Source of the DNA: Schistocerca nitens | Taxonomy: Eukaryota > Arthropoda > Insecta > Orthoptera > Acrididae | NCBI RefSeq assembly: GCF_023898315.1 | Contig: NC_064625.1 | Location: 101,170,269-101,234,268 of the forward strand | DNA length: 64,000 nt | Reading direction: 5' to 3' | Part shown: in pieces, positions 33,070 to 44,346 of the stretch | Numbering within the stretch: the first letter of the stretch is position 1 | How the letters are laid out: every line of letters starts with the position of its first letter | The notes under the pieces: model-generated | Told to the model about the DNA's origin: nothing | Seen by the model: only the letters and a program-made list of their open reading frames with translations | Databases searched by the model: none | Translations under genes and position numbers: made by a program

Positions 33070-34230
33070 AATGGTTGAGATGAACAGAGATCCTGCCAGT
33101 AGTAAAGTGTGCTGTGTGCTTAGATTTTTGCTGGTAAAAGGATCTTCAGCTGCTGAAATCTTTCATGTGTAGTGCCTAGTGTATGCACCTGAAATAATGA
33201 GTTCAAACAAGTTTGAAAATGGTGTCAAGAATCTCAAAATGGCCGCACAAACATTCACAGTGAACAGTGGAGTGGCACGCCCAACATTCAGACCAACGAC
33301 ATCATTGATCAGCCAAAAAATTTGAAGTGATTGGCAGTTGACAATTGGTAGTCTGACTAATGAATTCAAAAATTTTGCTCAAACCCCAATTTACAGGACT
33401 GTCACTGAACAGCTTGGATATCACAAACTGTGTGTGAGTTGGGTTCCAAAAGTGCTTACAGATCATCACAGGGAGCATAGAATGCAGCCGCGTGACAGTT
33501 TTTGAAGCGCTATAGACAAGATGGAGATAATTTATTTTCTCACATTGTTACGGGCAACGAGATGTGGATCTAGTACACCAGCACACAAATCCAAACAATG
33601 GTCAACGAATTGACGCCATTCAAGTTCACCCAAACCAAAAAAGTTTAAGCAATTTCTGTTTGCAAACTGAAAAATGATGGCTACCATTTTTTGGGATGAA
33701 AAGGTGTCCTATTGTGTATTTTTGTTTGATTTCCTGGAGCGTGGGTTAGCAATTACAGCTGACGTATACTGTCAAACACTAACCAAAGTGAGATGTACAA
33801 TCCAAAATCAATGCCACAGGAAACTATCATCTGGCATAATTCTTCACAAAACCACACACCCTCACACCACTGGCTGCCAAAACTGAGGGGAAGATTCCAG
33901 CTTTTCATTGAGAACTTCTTGAGCACCCTATGTACAGCTTTGATCTAGAACTACATGATTATTTCACCTTCTTCCATTTGAAAAAGTCTCTGGGTGGACA
34001 ATTTCAAAATGATGAACTCAAGACTGTTGTTACCAATTAGTTCAATTACCAGGTAGCAGACTATTATGCAGAGAGGTTAAAGAAGCTGGTGCAGCATTAC
34101 AGAAAGTGTATAGATGTGAACTGCAATTATTATAAAAGTAAAGTAGATATATAGCAAAATATTACTTTCAATTAAATACTTCCCTTATGGGCTTATTCTT
34201 TTTATTGCCAAATGGAACTTAGTTTTGGAA
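33070..34230 (+). mobile_element. Decayed mariner transposon
   Basis: The + strand gives a mariner transposase in pieces: L-R-F-L-L-V-K-G-S-S-A-A-E-I near 33124, T-E-Q-L-G-Y-H-K-L-C near 33398, then M-M-A-T-I-F-W-D-E-K-V near 33674 and F-L-E-R-G-L-A-I near 33735. Stops are frequent and the catalytic boxes are eroded. No TIR pair was identified. Confidence 0.6.
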
Positions 34231-35677
34231 TACTCCTGGTAGCACCAGTGTGATGGACTTAGAGACATTATGGACAAAGTTTAAAAGTATTGTGAATTGT
34301 GTTCTGGAGAAGTACGAGGTGCTGAGTAAGTGGATTACTCAGTTCAAAAGAGAATTCACAAAGGCACCCCGGGGGTGCTTATGAATAGCTGTGAACGCAT
34401 CACATCACCATCATTGTGCCACAAGCATCACCACCTATTTTAACTTCTGAAATTATTATTACATATTAACACTTTGACAGATACTGACACCTTAACTCGT
34501 CATTCTTTGCTGCTCCCCAGGTACTGCTGACAAGTTCAAGTGCAGCCTCCAGATTTCACTTCAGTGCTATTGACTCATTATTTCCGGACTCCTCGCTGCA
34601 CCTGCGCACTAATGAAGAGTCTAGATATGCCACCACACAGGAATCTGAATGCCCTTGATGAACTTAAATGTATGGCAAATTTTTTGCTCCATGTTTCAGT
34701 AACACTTCACAGTTCTGACCACTAACTTGTGTCGGGAAAATTTATATCTTGTGATCCCGTTTTGCTGCATTTAACTCTGCTTTACATTTTCCTGTTTTCC
34801 TCAACATCTGTTCCATAAAGAAAATGAGGAGATGTCACAGCTGCACTGAGTAAGAGATTATGGAGATACAAAGTGTGAAAGTGAGGATGAATTACTCGAT
34901 GTTGAAGTAAGTGAAAATTTATCCACAGTCTGAAAGCAGCAATTTTAAGATTTCTTAAGTCAGCAGGTGTAATATTACACTCTTATGTTTAAACACAAGA
35001 TGTGATTGATAGTTATTCCACATCTGAAGAATCTGAAAGTGATAGTAACTTCCATTCAAAAACTATTGAAGCAAACCCCATCTTTACATATCTGTGAATT
35101 TCTAACAACAGCAAATTCACAGAGAAGCTTCAAAGCCAAAATTAATTTTTACACCCACAACTATTTACATTTGGTGTGCTGACAAGTCTTTGATCGACAG
35201 AGGGAGATGTCACAATAAGCATTCCACAGCTATTCAGCAGATGGCGAGGGAAGCTGTTTGGCTAAACCCAGCTCAGGTAGAACCCCAAATGCAGGCTACT
35301 TAGCACGGGTGGATGTGTTAGGTGATAATGATACAGTGTTTGGCTGGGCATGTTGCAAGCACATCTGCAGCAGACAATGTCTTAAGTCTTAAAGGTGTTT
35401 AATCAAAAGAAATCATAAAGGTGTTTAATTAAAAGGCTGAAGAGCATCAATTTGCCCCTCCACTCTCCCCTCTGCACCCCCCCCTCCTCCTCCTACCTTC
35501 ACCACCAGTAAGGTGAATGTAAACAATGCTTAAACAAAAATAAGGATGATTCAGACTATTTTGCAAACAAAATGTGGTGTGGCACCACATTAGGTAGGCA
35601 TTCGTATTAGTTTTTTTCAGCACCTGTAATTTATATACTTATGTATATTCTGTAGGCTGACGTTTCTTGTGAAACAG
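34231..35677. other. Intronic sequence before exon 3, nothing recognised
   Basis: No coding similarity is seen over about 1.4 kb. A pyrimidine-rich stretch (cacccccccctcctcctcct) lies at about 35475-35496. Confidence 0.45.
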
Positions 35678-35917
35678 GTGAACGTGAAGAGGGAAGCAAG
35701 GCACCGCGCCATGGCGGCTGTCTCTGCCGAGCTGGAGCGCCTGCGTCGTGAGCTGCAGCGTGAACGACGCGCGAGGCGGCGCTTGGAGGTGCGCCTTGGC
35801 CAGCACGGCGAAGAGACTGACGCAGACGCAGAGGAACCGAGCCAGGGAGATGAGGACCGTGAGGATGAGGAGCTGCCGGAAGGTGACAGTGAAGGAGAGG
35901 CCGAGCGACGCTGCCAG
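35678..35917 (+). CDS. Internal exon 3 of the host coiled-coil protein
   Basis: The exon has 240 nt, phase 0 on both sides, acceptor gaaacag and donor gtgagt. It encodes 80 residues. A basic coiled coil carries the module L-R-R-E-L-Q-R-E-R-R-A-R-R-R-L-E, followed by an acidic stretch (E-E-T-D-A-D-A-E-E-P ... E-G-D-S-E-G-E-A-E). The abrupt switch from Arg-rich helix to Glu/Asp-rich linker is notable. GC content stands out from the AT-rich intron. Confidence 0.82.
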
Positions 35918-36085
35918 GTGAGTGGGGGTGGTGTGGGCACAGAAAGCGAGCCTACTCGGCTGGAAATGATACAGCTATCAAAATGGTGTGAGCTCCAGTC
36001 AAGTTGATTTTTTTGATACACAGAATGTTTCATCCCCATCTGTGGATGGCCTTTTCAGTGGAAGTCATAGCTTTGTTCCACAATA

Positions 36086-37263
36086 TGAGGTGTGATCAAA
36101 AAGTAATTGGAATGTTTTAATTTTGCAAGTTTTATACATCCAATTTACAAACTTTTTTATCTTGTTGGTACACTTGTTCCTGGTGTTTGTTTTGAATATT
36201 TGGTTTATTGTTGACAGTTGAAAAGGCTATACATGTTTTCCTGTGCTCAGCGAATTTTTACTTTAAAAAAAGATAGATCAAAGAGTTTATAAGAAATTTG
36301 GCTTTAAAAATGGATTAATGTGTAGCAACACATTCAAAATATTGGTTTTGGGTTTTGGCAAATCTACTATGAATAAAACAAGAATTCATAAGTGGTAAAA
36401 ACATTTCAAAGAGGGTCAAGAAGATGTTGAAGACAATGATCACCCTGGATGCCCTAGCATATAAATTACTGACAACAGTGTGGAAGAAGTGAAGAAAATG
36501 ATTCTGTCAAGCAATTTTTTGGATGTTTTGGGCATTAAATGTGTAGCAGCAAATTTTTTTCCAATTTTGTTGAATTTCGGCCAAAAATGACATCACAGAG
36601 ACAACGATTGAGAATTGCTGAATGAAGTCAACAGCAGCCAAGAACTTCTAAAGAAGGTTATAACAGGTGATAAAACATGGTTATTCAGGTATGACATTGA
36701 AACTGAGGCCCAGACATCCCAATAAAAACTGCCTGAAGAGCCAAGGCTGCAAAAAATTCGACAAGTTTGATCAAATGTGAAGGTTCTTCTCACTGTTTTC
36801 TTCAATTGCAATGAGATAGTGCATTATGAGTTCCTGCCTTACGGTCATACAGTCAGTAAAGAATACTACCTGGAAGTTACACACTGTTTGCATGAAACAT
36901 TACAAAGAAAACAACCAGAATTGTGGCAAAAACAACTGCATCACATTAATGCTCCCACTCACACCTCAATTCTCGTTTGTGATTTTTTGGCAAAAAAGAG
37001 AGCAGTTATGTTGCCTCAGTCACTGTTCACCAGATATGACCCCCTGTGGCTTCTTTCTATTTCTGAGACTGCAGAGAACCAATAAAGGGCGTTGTTCTGC
37101 TACAATTGAAGAGGTAAAAATGGACTCTCTGAAGGAGACGAACACCATAGCAAAAAGTGAGTTCCAGAAGTGCTTCCAAGATTGTAAAAGGTACTGGCAC
37201 AAGAGTGTTATATCTGAGGGGGTTACTTTGAAGGGGACAAAGTTACTTTTTTATCACACTCCA
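36086..37263 (+). mobile_element. Mariner transposon with TIRs, decayed
   Basis: The TIRs (tgaggtgtgatcaaaaagta and inverted tggagtgtgataaaaaagta) are flanked by TA at 36084-36085 and 37264-37265. The length of 1178 bp is near the mariner norm of 1.3 kb. Transposase pieces on the + strand include V-I-T-G-D-K-T-W near 36657, F-L-P-Y-G-H-T-V-S-K-E-Y-Y-L-E-V near 36831-36878, and S-P-D-M-T-P-C-G-F-F near 37025-37055, with Gly in place of the last catalytic Asp. Frameshifts abound. Confidence 0.85.
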
Positions 37264-37689
37264 TACCTGTGAGGGGAATTCCAAAACAGATGCCTCCTAC
37301 TGTTTTGTTTTGGCTTTGAATGTTTGAGCAAGAATATGTTGAGATGGTTCTAATTTCTGAATCTACCTACTAATGTCCTGTTGGTTTTGCTGTCCTTTAG
37401 CAAATACTGGCAGTAAGGGAGCATTCCAAACTGGCAACTGACATCAAGGCCCATGTGTTCCGTTGTTGCAGAATTCCTTATTGCTGAACGTATTGCACTA
37501 ACTGAAACCTGGCCTGAAAATGATCTACATGACAAGTCCTGCCCCAGTCAACACTGATCAGCTGCCATTCCCTGTAAAGATTAGTGCTTGGATGAACTTG
37601 TGTGTGATGATTGGTGGGTTATGACTGAACTGCACAGTTGAATGTCAGGTGCAGTGCCTTTGACGAGATGTTATGGGACCTTGAATATT

Positions 37690-38370
37690 GTCAAGTGTGT
37701 GTGAAATAGCTCCAGTAGATGCTTACACAAGACCAGAAAAAAATGTAGAAGAGGAATATGTCTTGATCTGCTGGACCAATATGAGGCTGAACATTACAGT
37801 TTTCTGAACTCCATCGTCACCAGGAATGAGACACGATATCACTATTACAATTCAGAACCCAAAAGAAAGTTGACAGAGTGGCAACATGTAAATTCTGCAA
37901 CAAACAAGGAGTTTGAGACATATTCATCTGCAGGCAAAGTGATGTGCACAGTATCCTGAAATGGAAAGGGCATAGTTCTTCAATATTTTGTGTGCCGTGG
38001 AGCCTAAAGTACCTGTCTGTTCAGAACATTACAAGGTTACACTGACTAGGCGGAAAATGCAAATTTCAAAAGACAGGCCAGTGGAGAAGACAAACTTCTG
38101 CTCACAGCCTGACCATACCAAGCCCCACAACACTTCTGCAAGTGTGGAACTCATTGCCAAATTTGGTTGAATTGTCTTATCACATCAAATGTACATTCTT
38201 GATTTGACACCATCAGACTTCCTGTGAACGGTGGAGTAGCTGACTCATTATTTTCCAGAGTCAGATGTTAGCTTCAAGGCTATAAAAGAGTGACTAGCCT
38301 CAGCTGGTTCATGTCCTGATGACCACAGCATGGAAGCTCTTGTTCATTGTCGTGAAAAGTGAATAACAAA
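37690..38370 (+). mobile_element. Mariner transposase remnant
   Basis: Frameshifted + strand sequence resembles the middle and C-terminal part of a mariner transposase: D-L-L-D-Q-Y-E-A-E near 37758, then S-A-G-K-V-M-C-T-V near 37930, H-N-T-S-A-S-V-E-L-I-A near 38129, and D-L-T-P-S-D-F near 38198-38222. The N-terminal part and TIRs are not evident. Confidence 0.6.
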
Positions 38371-38641
38371 AGGTGGAAACAATGTTGGAAAAGACAGTAT
38401 GTAGCTGAAATTCTGCTGTATTTTACTGCATTATTGTGGTTTCTGTATCTGCTGTAGTTACCGTGAGAGCAAATGGGAGACATTAGCTTTGGGGTGGCTC
38501 TCATAATACCGAAAACTGACACAACTGAAAGTATACAATAATAAGTGCAAAAATATTCTGGTAAACATGGCCCAAAAACAAGACATTTGTGAGATATTTG
38601 CAAATGTGTGGTTACAGGTCATCCTATTCAGTAGAAATGTA

Positions 38642-39496
38642 TAAGGGGAGATCAAATGAAAACAGGAATGGTAAGAAGAACATAAATAAGCTGTGTATTA
38701 TTTCAAAAATAATCACCATAACATTGATACATTTATCTCACTGTGAGATGAGACAGCTAATACATTCATGGAAAAATGTTTGCAGTTGACTACGGAAGCA
38801 CAATCATACCCAGGATTGCACCACTTCATCCAAAACCATCGACAGCCACAAATGTCTTTTTTCAGAGCCCCAAAAATATGGAAACCACATGGGGAAAGAT
38901 TAGGAATGTATGAAGGATGTGTGAGTGCTTCCAAGTGAAAATTCTGCAGCATAGTCAAAACAAACAGGCATACCAGCTGTGGGAAAGTGATGGTGACGTT
39001 TCTCTTTGGCTCCAAAAACACCCTGCTCATTGACTTTCTGGAACATGGTGCCACACAGCGGTACATGGGCGCTTTGCAAAAGTTGGAGTGTGCTATCAAG
39101 TCCAAATACCCAGGAATGTTGATGGATGGCATCATTCCATTGGAAGATAATGCTCATCCATAGGTTGTCAAGATTATTTCAAGTACGCTGCAGAAGCTTC
39201 GCTGGGAAGCCCTTACACATCCTCCGTACAGTCCTGATATCTCTCCGTGTGATTTTCATATTTTTGGAGCCCTGAAGGAAGATATTCCTGACTGTCAATT
39301 TGCTTTGGACAAAGAGGTGATCACCTGGATACACTCATGGTTCCGTAGGCAACCACAAACATTTTTCTATGATGACATTGATCGTATTGTCTCACAGTGA
39401 GATAAATGTGTTAACAGTTATGACAATTACTTTTGAAATAATAAACAGTTTACTTGCATTTTTCCATCTGTCTTGTTTTCATTTGACTGCCCCCTA
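38642..39496. mobile_element. Second mariner-derived fold-back element
   Basis: The ends resemble those of the element at 9675-10808: atcaaatgaaaaca on the left and tgttttcatttgactgcccc on the right, with TA on both sides. The right arm (about 39190-39405) encodes a mariner C-terminus on the + strand (P-P-Y-S-P-D-I-S-P-C-D-F-H-I-F-G). The left arm holds the same segment in antisense (I-P-N-L-S-P-C-G-F-H-I-F-G on the minus strand near 38910-38870). The internal part (about 38980-39190) encodes a piece of the catalytic middle (F-L-E-H-G-A-T-Q-R-Y). Length is 855 bp. Confidence 0.72.
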
Positions 39497-40080
39497 TATT
39501 ACCCATTATCTGTTAACAGTTGCTCATTACCATTTCCCCTTACTTATTACACATTCCTATTACATGTCACCCATTACTAGTTTCCAGTTGCCTCTTTCTC
39601 TTTTACTGTTATTGGGTATACACTACCTGTAACCTGATCCCTGTTACCCACTTCCTGTTACCTGGTACACATTTTCTTTTTGCCACTACTCAATATGCAT
39701 TAAACATTACCCATTATCAACTGTCTGTTACTCGTGGGCCATTCTGCATTACCAAATACCTGTTACACATTCTCTTTTACCCGCTTTCCTTTGGCCTCTT
39801 ACCCATAGCTCATTATCCACTTGTTGTTATCCATAGGTCATTACCCAATTCCCATTACCACTTATCCATCATCTGTTATGCATTACTCATTGCATTTGGC
39901 ATATGTGAAATTCTGTTTGCTATAAGTCATTTGCTGTTAGCCATTTGCTATTTGCTCTTAACACATTAGCTGTTAACTGTTAGCCATTAGACATGTGATA
40001 TTAGCTATTACACGTTACCATTATATGTTAACCATTGGCCATGTGCTGTTAGCCATTACATGTTGCCTGTTGTTATGACA
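39497..40080. repeat. Degenerate short-motif repeat array
   Basis: About 580 bp are built from variants of ttacccatta and cctgtta, spaced at roughly 7-13 bp, with a second half richer in gttagccatt. Copies are imperfect and no fixed period is obvious. The composition differs from both neighbours. It begins right at the end of the mariner fold-back element. Confidence 0.6.
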
Positions 40081-40338
40081 CATCCAGTTGTCATCACCCT
40101 TCCAGTCACTTGTGGTATGTCCCGCACTGGTGGAGGTGCAATGAGAACACAGCCCAGATAAACAAAGCAGAACAATTTTATTAAAGAATATATAAACAAA
40201 AAAGCTCCTTTCTGGAGTGAGTTTTTACAAGAACCGTTCATAGTAAAGTTTTGTTTATCAGTTGATTGATGTAAGTCCGTAACTGGGCAGATATCCATAA
40301 ATAACAAAGTCCGAGCTCACTTCGGAGTTGAAGAGCTA

Positions 40339-41645
40339 TGAGGGTGAGTAAAATGAAAACCTTAAATTTGTAATAACAAATCGAAATTTCACGCCGTTAT
40401 CCTGTAAGTTGGTAAGCGTGCTACAAACAGCGTGCAGAATGGCCTGTAGGTGGCAGCATAGTGCAGGTGCACACATACCGTCACAGTATCAGTATAAAGA
40501 TGGCTGCCCCACTTGTGACTTACACCAGAGAAGAACAGCGTTCTGTTATTTGGTTTTTGCATAGTGAAGGTGTGAAACCTATTGAAATTAATCGACAAAT
40601 GAAGGTTCAGTATGGTGATGCATGTTTGTCACAGCAGCAAGTCTACAAATGGAGGAAGTTCGCAAATGGTGTTACTTCAGTGGAAGATACTCCTCGTCCA
40701 GGTCAGGCACAACGAGTTGTGACTCCACAGAACATCACAGCTGTTGAAGCCATAGTGAAGGAAAACTGCCGAGTGACACTGAATGACATTGCAGTATGTT
40801 TACAGATTAGTCATGGGTCAGCACATCGCATTGTACATGATGTGGTCTAGTTTCACAAAGTGTCTGCAAGATGGGTGCCACGGCAGCTGACTCCTGAAAT
40901 GAGAGAATGACATTTTGATGCTTGTGAAGGACTTTTTCAGCGCTTTGAGCGAGAAGGTTATGGCTCCCTTGCAAGAATCGTTACTGGGGATGAAACCTGG
41001 GTTCACTTCCATCAACCGGAAACGAAGAGAGCGAGCAAGGGTGGCGCCATTCCTCATCACCAAAACCAAAGAAGTTTCGAACAGAACTATGACCAGGGAA
41101 GGTTATGCTGACTCTCTTTTGGGATGAAAAAGGTGCCATTTTGGAGCATTACGTGCCTAGAGGGACCACTGTCACCAGTTGAATCATACACAGATCTCCT
41201 AAAAAATCATCTGTGGCCTGCAATCAATTCAAAGTGGTGTGGATTGCTGTCAGCAGGTGTCCTTTTGCGACATGACAGTGCAAGGCCCCACACTGCCTGT
41301 ACAACAGTTGAACCAATCACAGACATTCATTTTGAGTGTCTCCCTCTTCCACGATACTCACCAGACCCTGCCCCAAGTGATTTCCATACGTTTGGACCAC
41401 TCAAAGACGCAATGGGAGGAAAGAAGTTCCGTTCTGATGAAGAGGTACGCCACACGGTGGACGAGTAGTTGCGTGGACTACCAAAAGAATTTTTTTCTAA
41501 AGAAATTTATGCACTTTGTAAGTGCTGGAGGACTTACATTGAGTGTGGGGGAGATTATGTTGAAAAGTGATACAGCTTTGTACCACTTCTGCACAATAAA
41601 TAATATTTTAAAAAATATTTAAGGTTTTCATTTGACTTACCCTCA
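40339..41645 (+). mobile_element. Full-length mariner transposon with TA-flanked TIRs
   Basis: The TIRs are tgagggtgagtaaaatgaaa and inverted tgagggtaagtcaaatgaaa, with TA at 40337-40338 and 41646-41647. Length is 1307 bp, as expected for mariner. The transposase frame at 40501-41600 has stops and frameshifts. The TIR tip is related to that of the two fold-back elements (tcaaatgaaaac core). Confidence 0.92.
40501..41600 (+). pseudogene. Mariner transposase (DD34D), broken
   Basis: The ATG at 40501 precedes M-A-A-P-L-V-T-Y. The HTH region contains V-I-W-F-L-H-S-E-G-V-K-P-I-E-I and D-T-P-R-P-G-Q-A. Stops occur after H-D-V-V (TAG, about 40848) and at R-E-stop near 40908. Catalytic boxes are T-G-D-E-T-W-V-H-F near 40985, L-L-R-H-D-S-A-R-P-H-T-A near 41265 and Y-S-P-D-P-A-P-S-D-F-H near 41355. 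All three Asp are present and 34 residues separate the last two. Damage is limited to a few stops and frameshifts. Confidence 0.88.
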
Positions 41646-41647
41646 TA

Positions 41648-42129
41648 CAACACAGAGTAAGGATGATGGGCAGTATTTAAGTCCACTGCAGTCTCCAGCA
41701 TAGAGGCCACGTCCTGGCAATGCCTGAGGTACCCAATGGTTGCATCACAGGCAGTATCATGGGAGCAGAGATTGAGAGAACTCTGGACCACTACAGTGGT
41801 TGGTTCCTCATCCAGAAGACTCAAAGGAATGAACTGGCCTGGCCCAGCTTGGCACTAGTGGAAATGCCCTACTTGTGGCTGGGTTTATTGATGGCACATG
41901 ACCCCACAGAAGCAAGCAGGTCCACAAGGCCACTGACCTCTGGTGGCACTCATGTTGCTGTCTGTTGGCCCGGCAGGCACGTGAGGTCTTCTGGCTGTCA
42001 TCCGCAGGTGTGACCCCAGTGGCTCCAATGTGCAGGCCACTTACACGACTGGTAAGATGGAGATTGTTGGTAACAAAGGTGAATGGCTCATACACAGCAA
42101 TTCGCTGTGTATCTAATCTGTCAGAGATT
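41648..42129. other. Unassigned, relatively GC-rich intronic sequence
   Basis: Open frames exist on both strands (for example minus 42188-41808), but none shows a recognisable domain. It may belong to an unidentified repeat. Confidence 0.35.
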
Positions 42130-42300
42130 ATTATGAAAAGAATAGATTGCTGATCACCATATAGAGATGCTGAGTCATAGACAGGCACAACAAAGACTGC
42201 TTAACGTGTGGGCTTTCACCCAAAAGTAGACGAAACAAACAAACACACACACACACACACATATAACCACAACTCACATGCACATGACCAGTGTCTCAGA
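42130..42300. repeat. Interspersed repeat resembling a Penelope-like terminal unit
   Basis: The sequence ttgctgatcaccatatagag, then tgctgagtcatagacaggca, followed by a CA run (42243-42262), has the same layout as the units at 25854-26147 and 48365-48759. In both, a conserved tip of the type c-a-c-c/t-t-a-c-c precedes agacac-like sequence and CA-rich DNA. It is probably another retroelement 3' end. The assignment is by analogy. Confidence 0.4.
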
Positions 42301-42343
42301 TTTTCCATTGTTTAACCTGTCAGAAAGATTAGTAAACATATTA

Positions 42344-43750
42344 CACTACTGGCCATTAAAACTGCAACACCAAGAAGAAATGCAGGTGGTGAATGGGTAT
42401 ACATTGGACCAATATATTATACTAGAACTGACATGTGATTACATTTTCACGCAATTTGGGTGCACAGATCCTGAGAAATCAGTTCCCAGAACAATCATCT
42501 CTGGCTGTAATAACGGCCTTGATATGCCTGGGCATTGAGTCAAACAGAGCTTGAATGGTGTGTACAGGCACAACTGCCCATGCAGCTTCAACACAATACG
42601 ACAGTTCATCAAGAGTAGTGACTGGCCTATTGTGACAAGCCAGTTGCTCGGCCACCATTGACCAGATGTTTTCAATTGGTGAGGGATCTGGAGAATGTAC
42701 TGGCCAGGGCAGCAGTTGAACATTTTCCGTATCCAGAAAGGCCCGTACAGGACCTGCAACACGCGGTCATGCATTATCCTGCTGAAATGTAGGGTTTCAC
42801 AGGGACTGAATGAAGGTTACAGCCACGGATCGTAACACATCTGAAATGTAATGTCCACTGTTCAAAGTGCTGTCAATGCGAACAATAGGTGACCGAGACA
42901 TGTAACCGATGGCACCCCATACCATCACGCCAGGTGATACGCCAGTAGAGTGATGACAAATACACGCATCCAATGTGCATTCACTGCGACGTTGCCAAAC
43001 ACGGATGCGACCATCATGATACTGTAAACAGAACCTGGATTCATCCGAAAAAATGACGGTTTGCCATTTGTGCACCCAGGTTCGTCGTTGAGTACACCAT
43101 CGCAGGCGCTCCTTTCTGTGATGCAGTGTCAAGGGTAACTGCAACCACGGTCTCCGAGCTGATAGTTCACACTGCTGCAAACGTCGTCAAACTGTTCATG
43201 CAGATGGTTGTTGTCTTGCAAAGGTCCCCATCTGTTGATTCAGGATTCAAGACCTGGCTGCATGATGCGTTACAGCCATGCGGATAAGATGCTTGTCATC
43301 TCGACTGCTAGTAATACAAGGTCATTGGGATCCAGCACGGTGTTCTGTATTACCTTCCTGAACCCACCGATTCCATATTCTGCTAACGGTCATTGGATAT
43401 CGACCAACGTGAGCAGCAATGTCACGATACGATACACTGCAATTGCGATATGCTACAATCCGACCTTTATCAAAGTCGGAAACGTGATGGTACGCATTTA
43501 TCCTCCTTACTTGAGGCATCACAACAACGTTTCACCAGGCAACACTGGTCAACTTCTGTTTGTGTATGAGAAATCGGTTGGAAACTTTCCTCATGTCATC
43601 ATGTTGTAGGTTTCGCAACCGGTGCCAACCTTGTGTGAATGCTGTGAAAAGCTAATCATTTGCATATCACAGCATCTTCTTCCTGTTGGTTAAATTTTGC
43701 GTCTGTAGCATGTCATCTTCATGGTGTAGCAATTTTAATGGCCAGTAGTG
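42344..43750 (-). mobile_element. Tc1-like transposon with TIRs
   Basis: The ends are cactactggccattaaaa and its inverse, flanked by TA at 42342-42343 and 43751-43752; length 1407 bp. The minus-strand transposase is in three pieces. The HTH at 43522-43322 has F-D-K-G-R-I-V-A-Y and V-S-R-I-W-N-R-W-V. The first catalytic region at 43180-42797 has I-F-S-D-E-S-R-F and V-M-V-W-G-A-I-G-Y. After a frameshift the remainder is at 42774-42439. It lies in the intron before exon 4, close to the SINE. Confidence 0.9.
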
Positions 43751-43778
43751 TATATTACTACCACTTTTTGTCTGATGT

Positions 43779-43980
43779 TGGCTAGGCACTGTGGCCGAGA
43801 GGTTCTAGGTGCTTCAGTCTGGAACCGCACGACCGCTATGGTCGCAGGTTTGAATCCTGCCTCGGGCATGGATGTGTGTGATGTCTGTCCTTAGGTTAGT
43901 TAGTTTTAAGTAGTTCTAAGTTCTAGGGGTCTGATGACCTCAGATGTTAAGTCCCATAGTGCTCAGAGCCATTTGAACCG
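43779..43980 (+). repeat. tRNA-derived SINE inserted 28 bp upstream of exon 4
   Basis: This is the same family as 12939-13154: A-box region tggccgagaggttctaggtg, B box ggtttgaatcc, and the end gctcagagccatttgaacc. The 12-bp direct repeat tttgtctgatgt flanks it at 43767-43778 and 43981-43992. The downstream copy of this repeat contains ctgat, a plausible branch point 20 or so bases before the exon 4 acceptor. No poly(A)-like tail is left at the right end. Confidence 0.88.
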
Positions 43981-44008
43981 TTTGTCTGATGTCGTATCTG
44001 GTATTTAG

Positions 44009-44203
44009 GTGTCACTGGAGGAAGACATGCATCTGAAGCTGGAGCAAATGAAGAACGAGCTGGAGACAGAACGTGAGCTGAGGAGGGCTCTGGAGGACTC
44101 TGTGGAGCAGCTGAGGTGCCAGCTGGAGGCAGAGGAGTGTCGGAGACTGGAGGCAGAGGAACTCCGTGCAGATCTGGACAGGGAGAGGCAGAGGAGGGCA
44201 GAG
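44009..44203 (+). CDS. Internal exon 4 of the host coiled-coil protein
   Basis: The exon has 195 nt, phase 0 on both sides, acceptor gtatttag and donor gtatgg. It encodes 65 residues of continuous coiled coil with two copies of the module: M-K-N-E-L-E-T-E-R-E-L-R-R-A-L-E and L-R-A-D-L-D-R-E-R-Q-R-R-A-E, the second cut by the exon end. It is hemmed in by transposons, with a SINE ending 28 bp upstream and an RTE fragment starting about 143 bp downstream. Confidence 0.82.
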
Positions 44204-44346
44204 GTATGGGCAATGCACCATAGCTGCTTGGAGCAGGCAGCACTTGTACGAGTGCGGCCTTCTGCCCCTGGAGCATGTTTCATTAGCAATGTCCTGTGCA
44301 TCAACTGTGTCTTGGGGGTCTCTGTGATTATTATGTGAGTGATGCT

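Noticed and set aside
40501..41600. SETMAR-like host gene
   Set aside because: The similarity is to the mariner transposase part only; TIRs and TA flanks show a transposon copy with stops.
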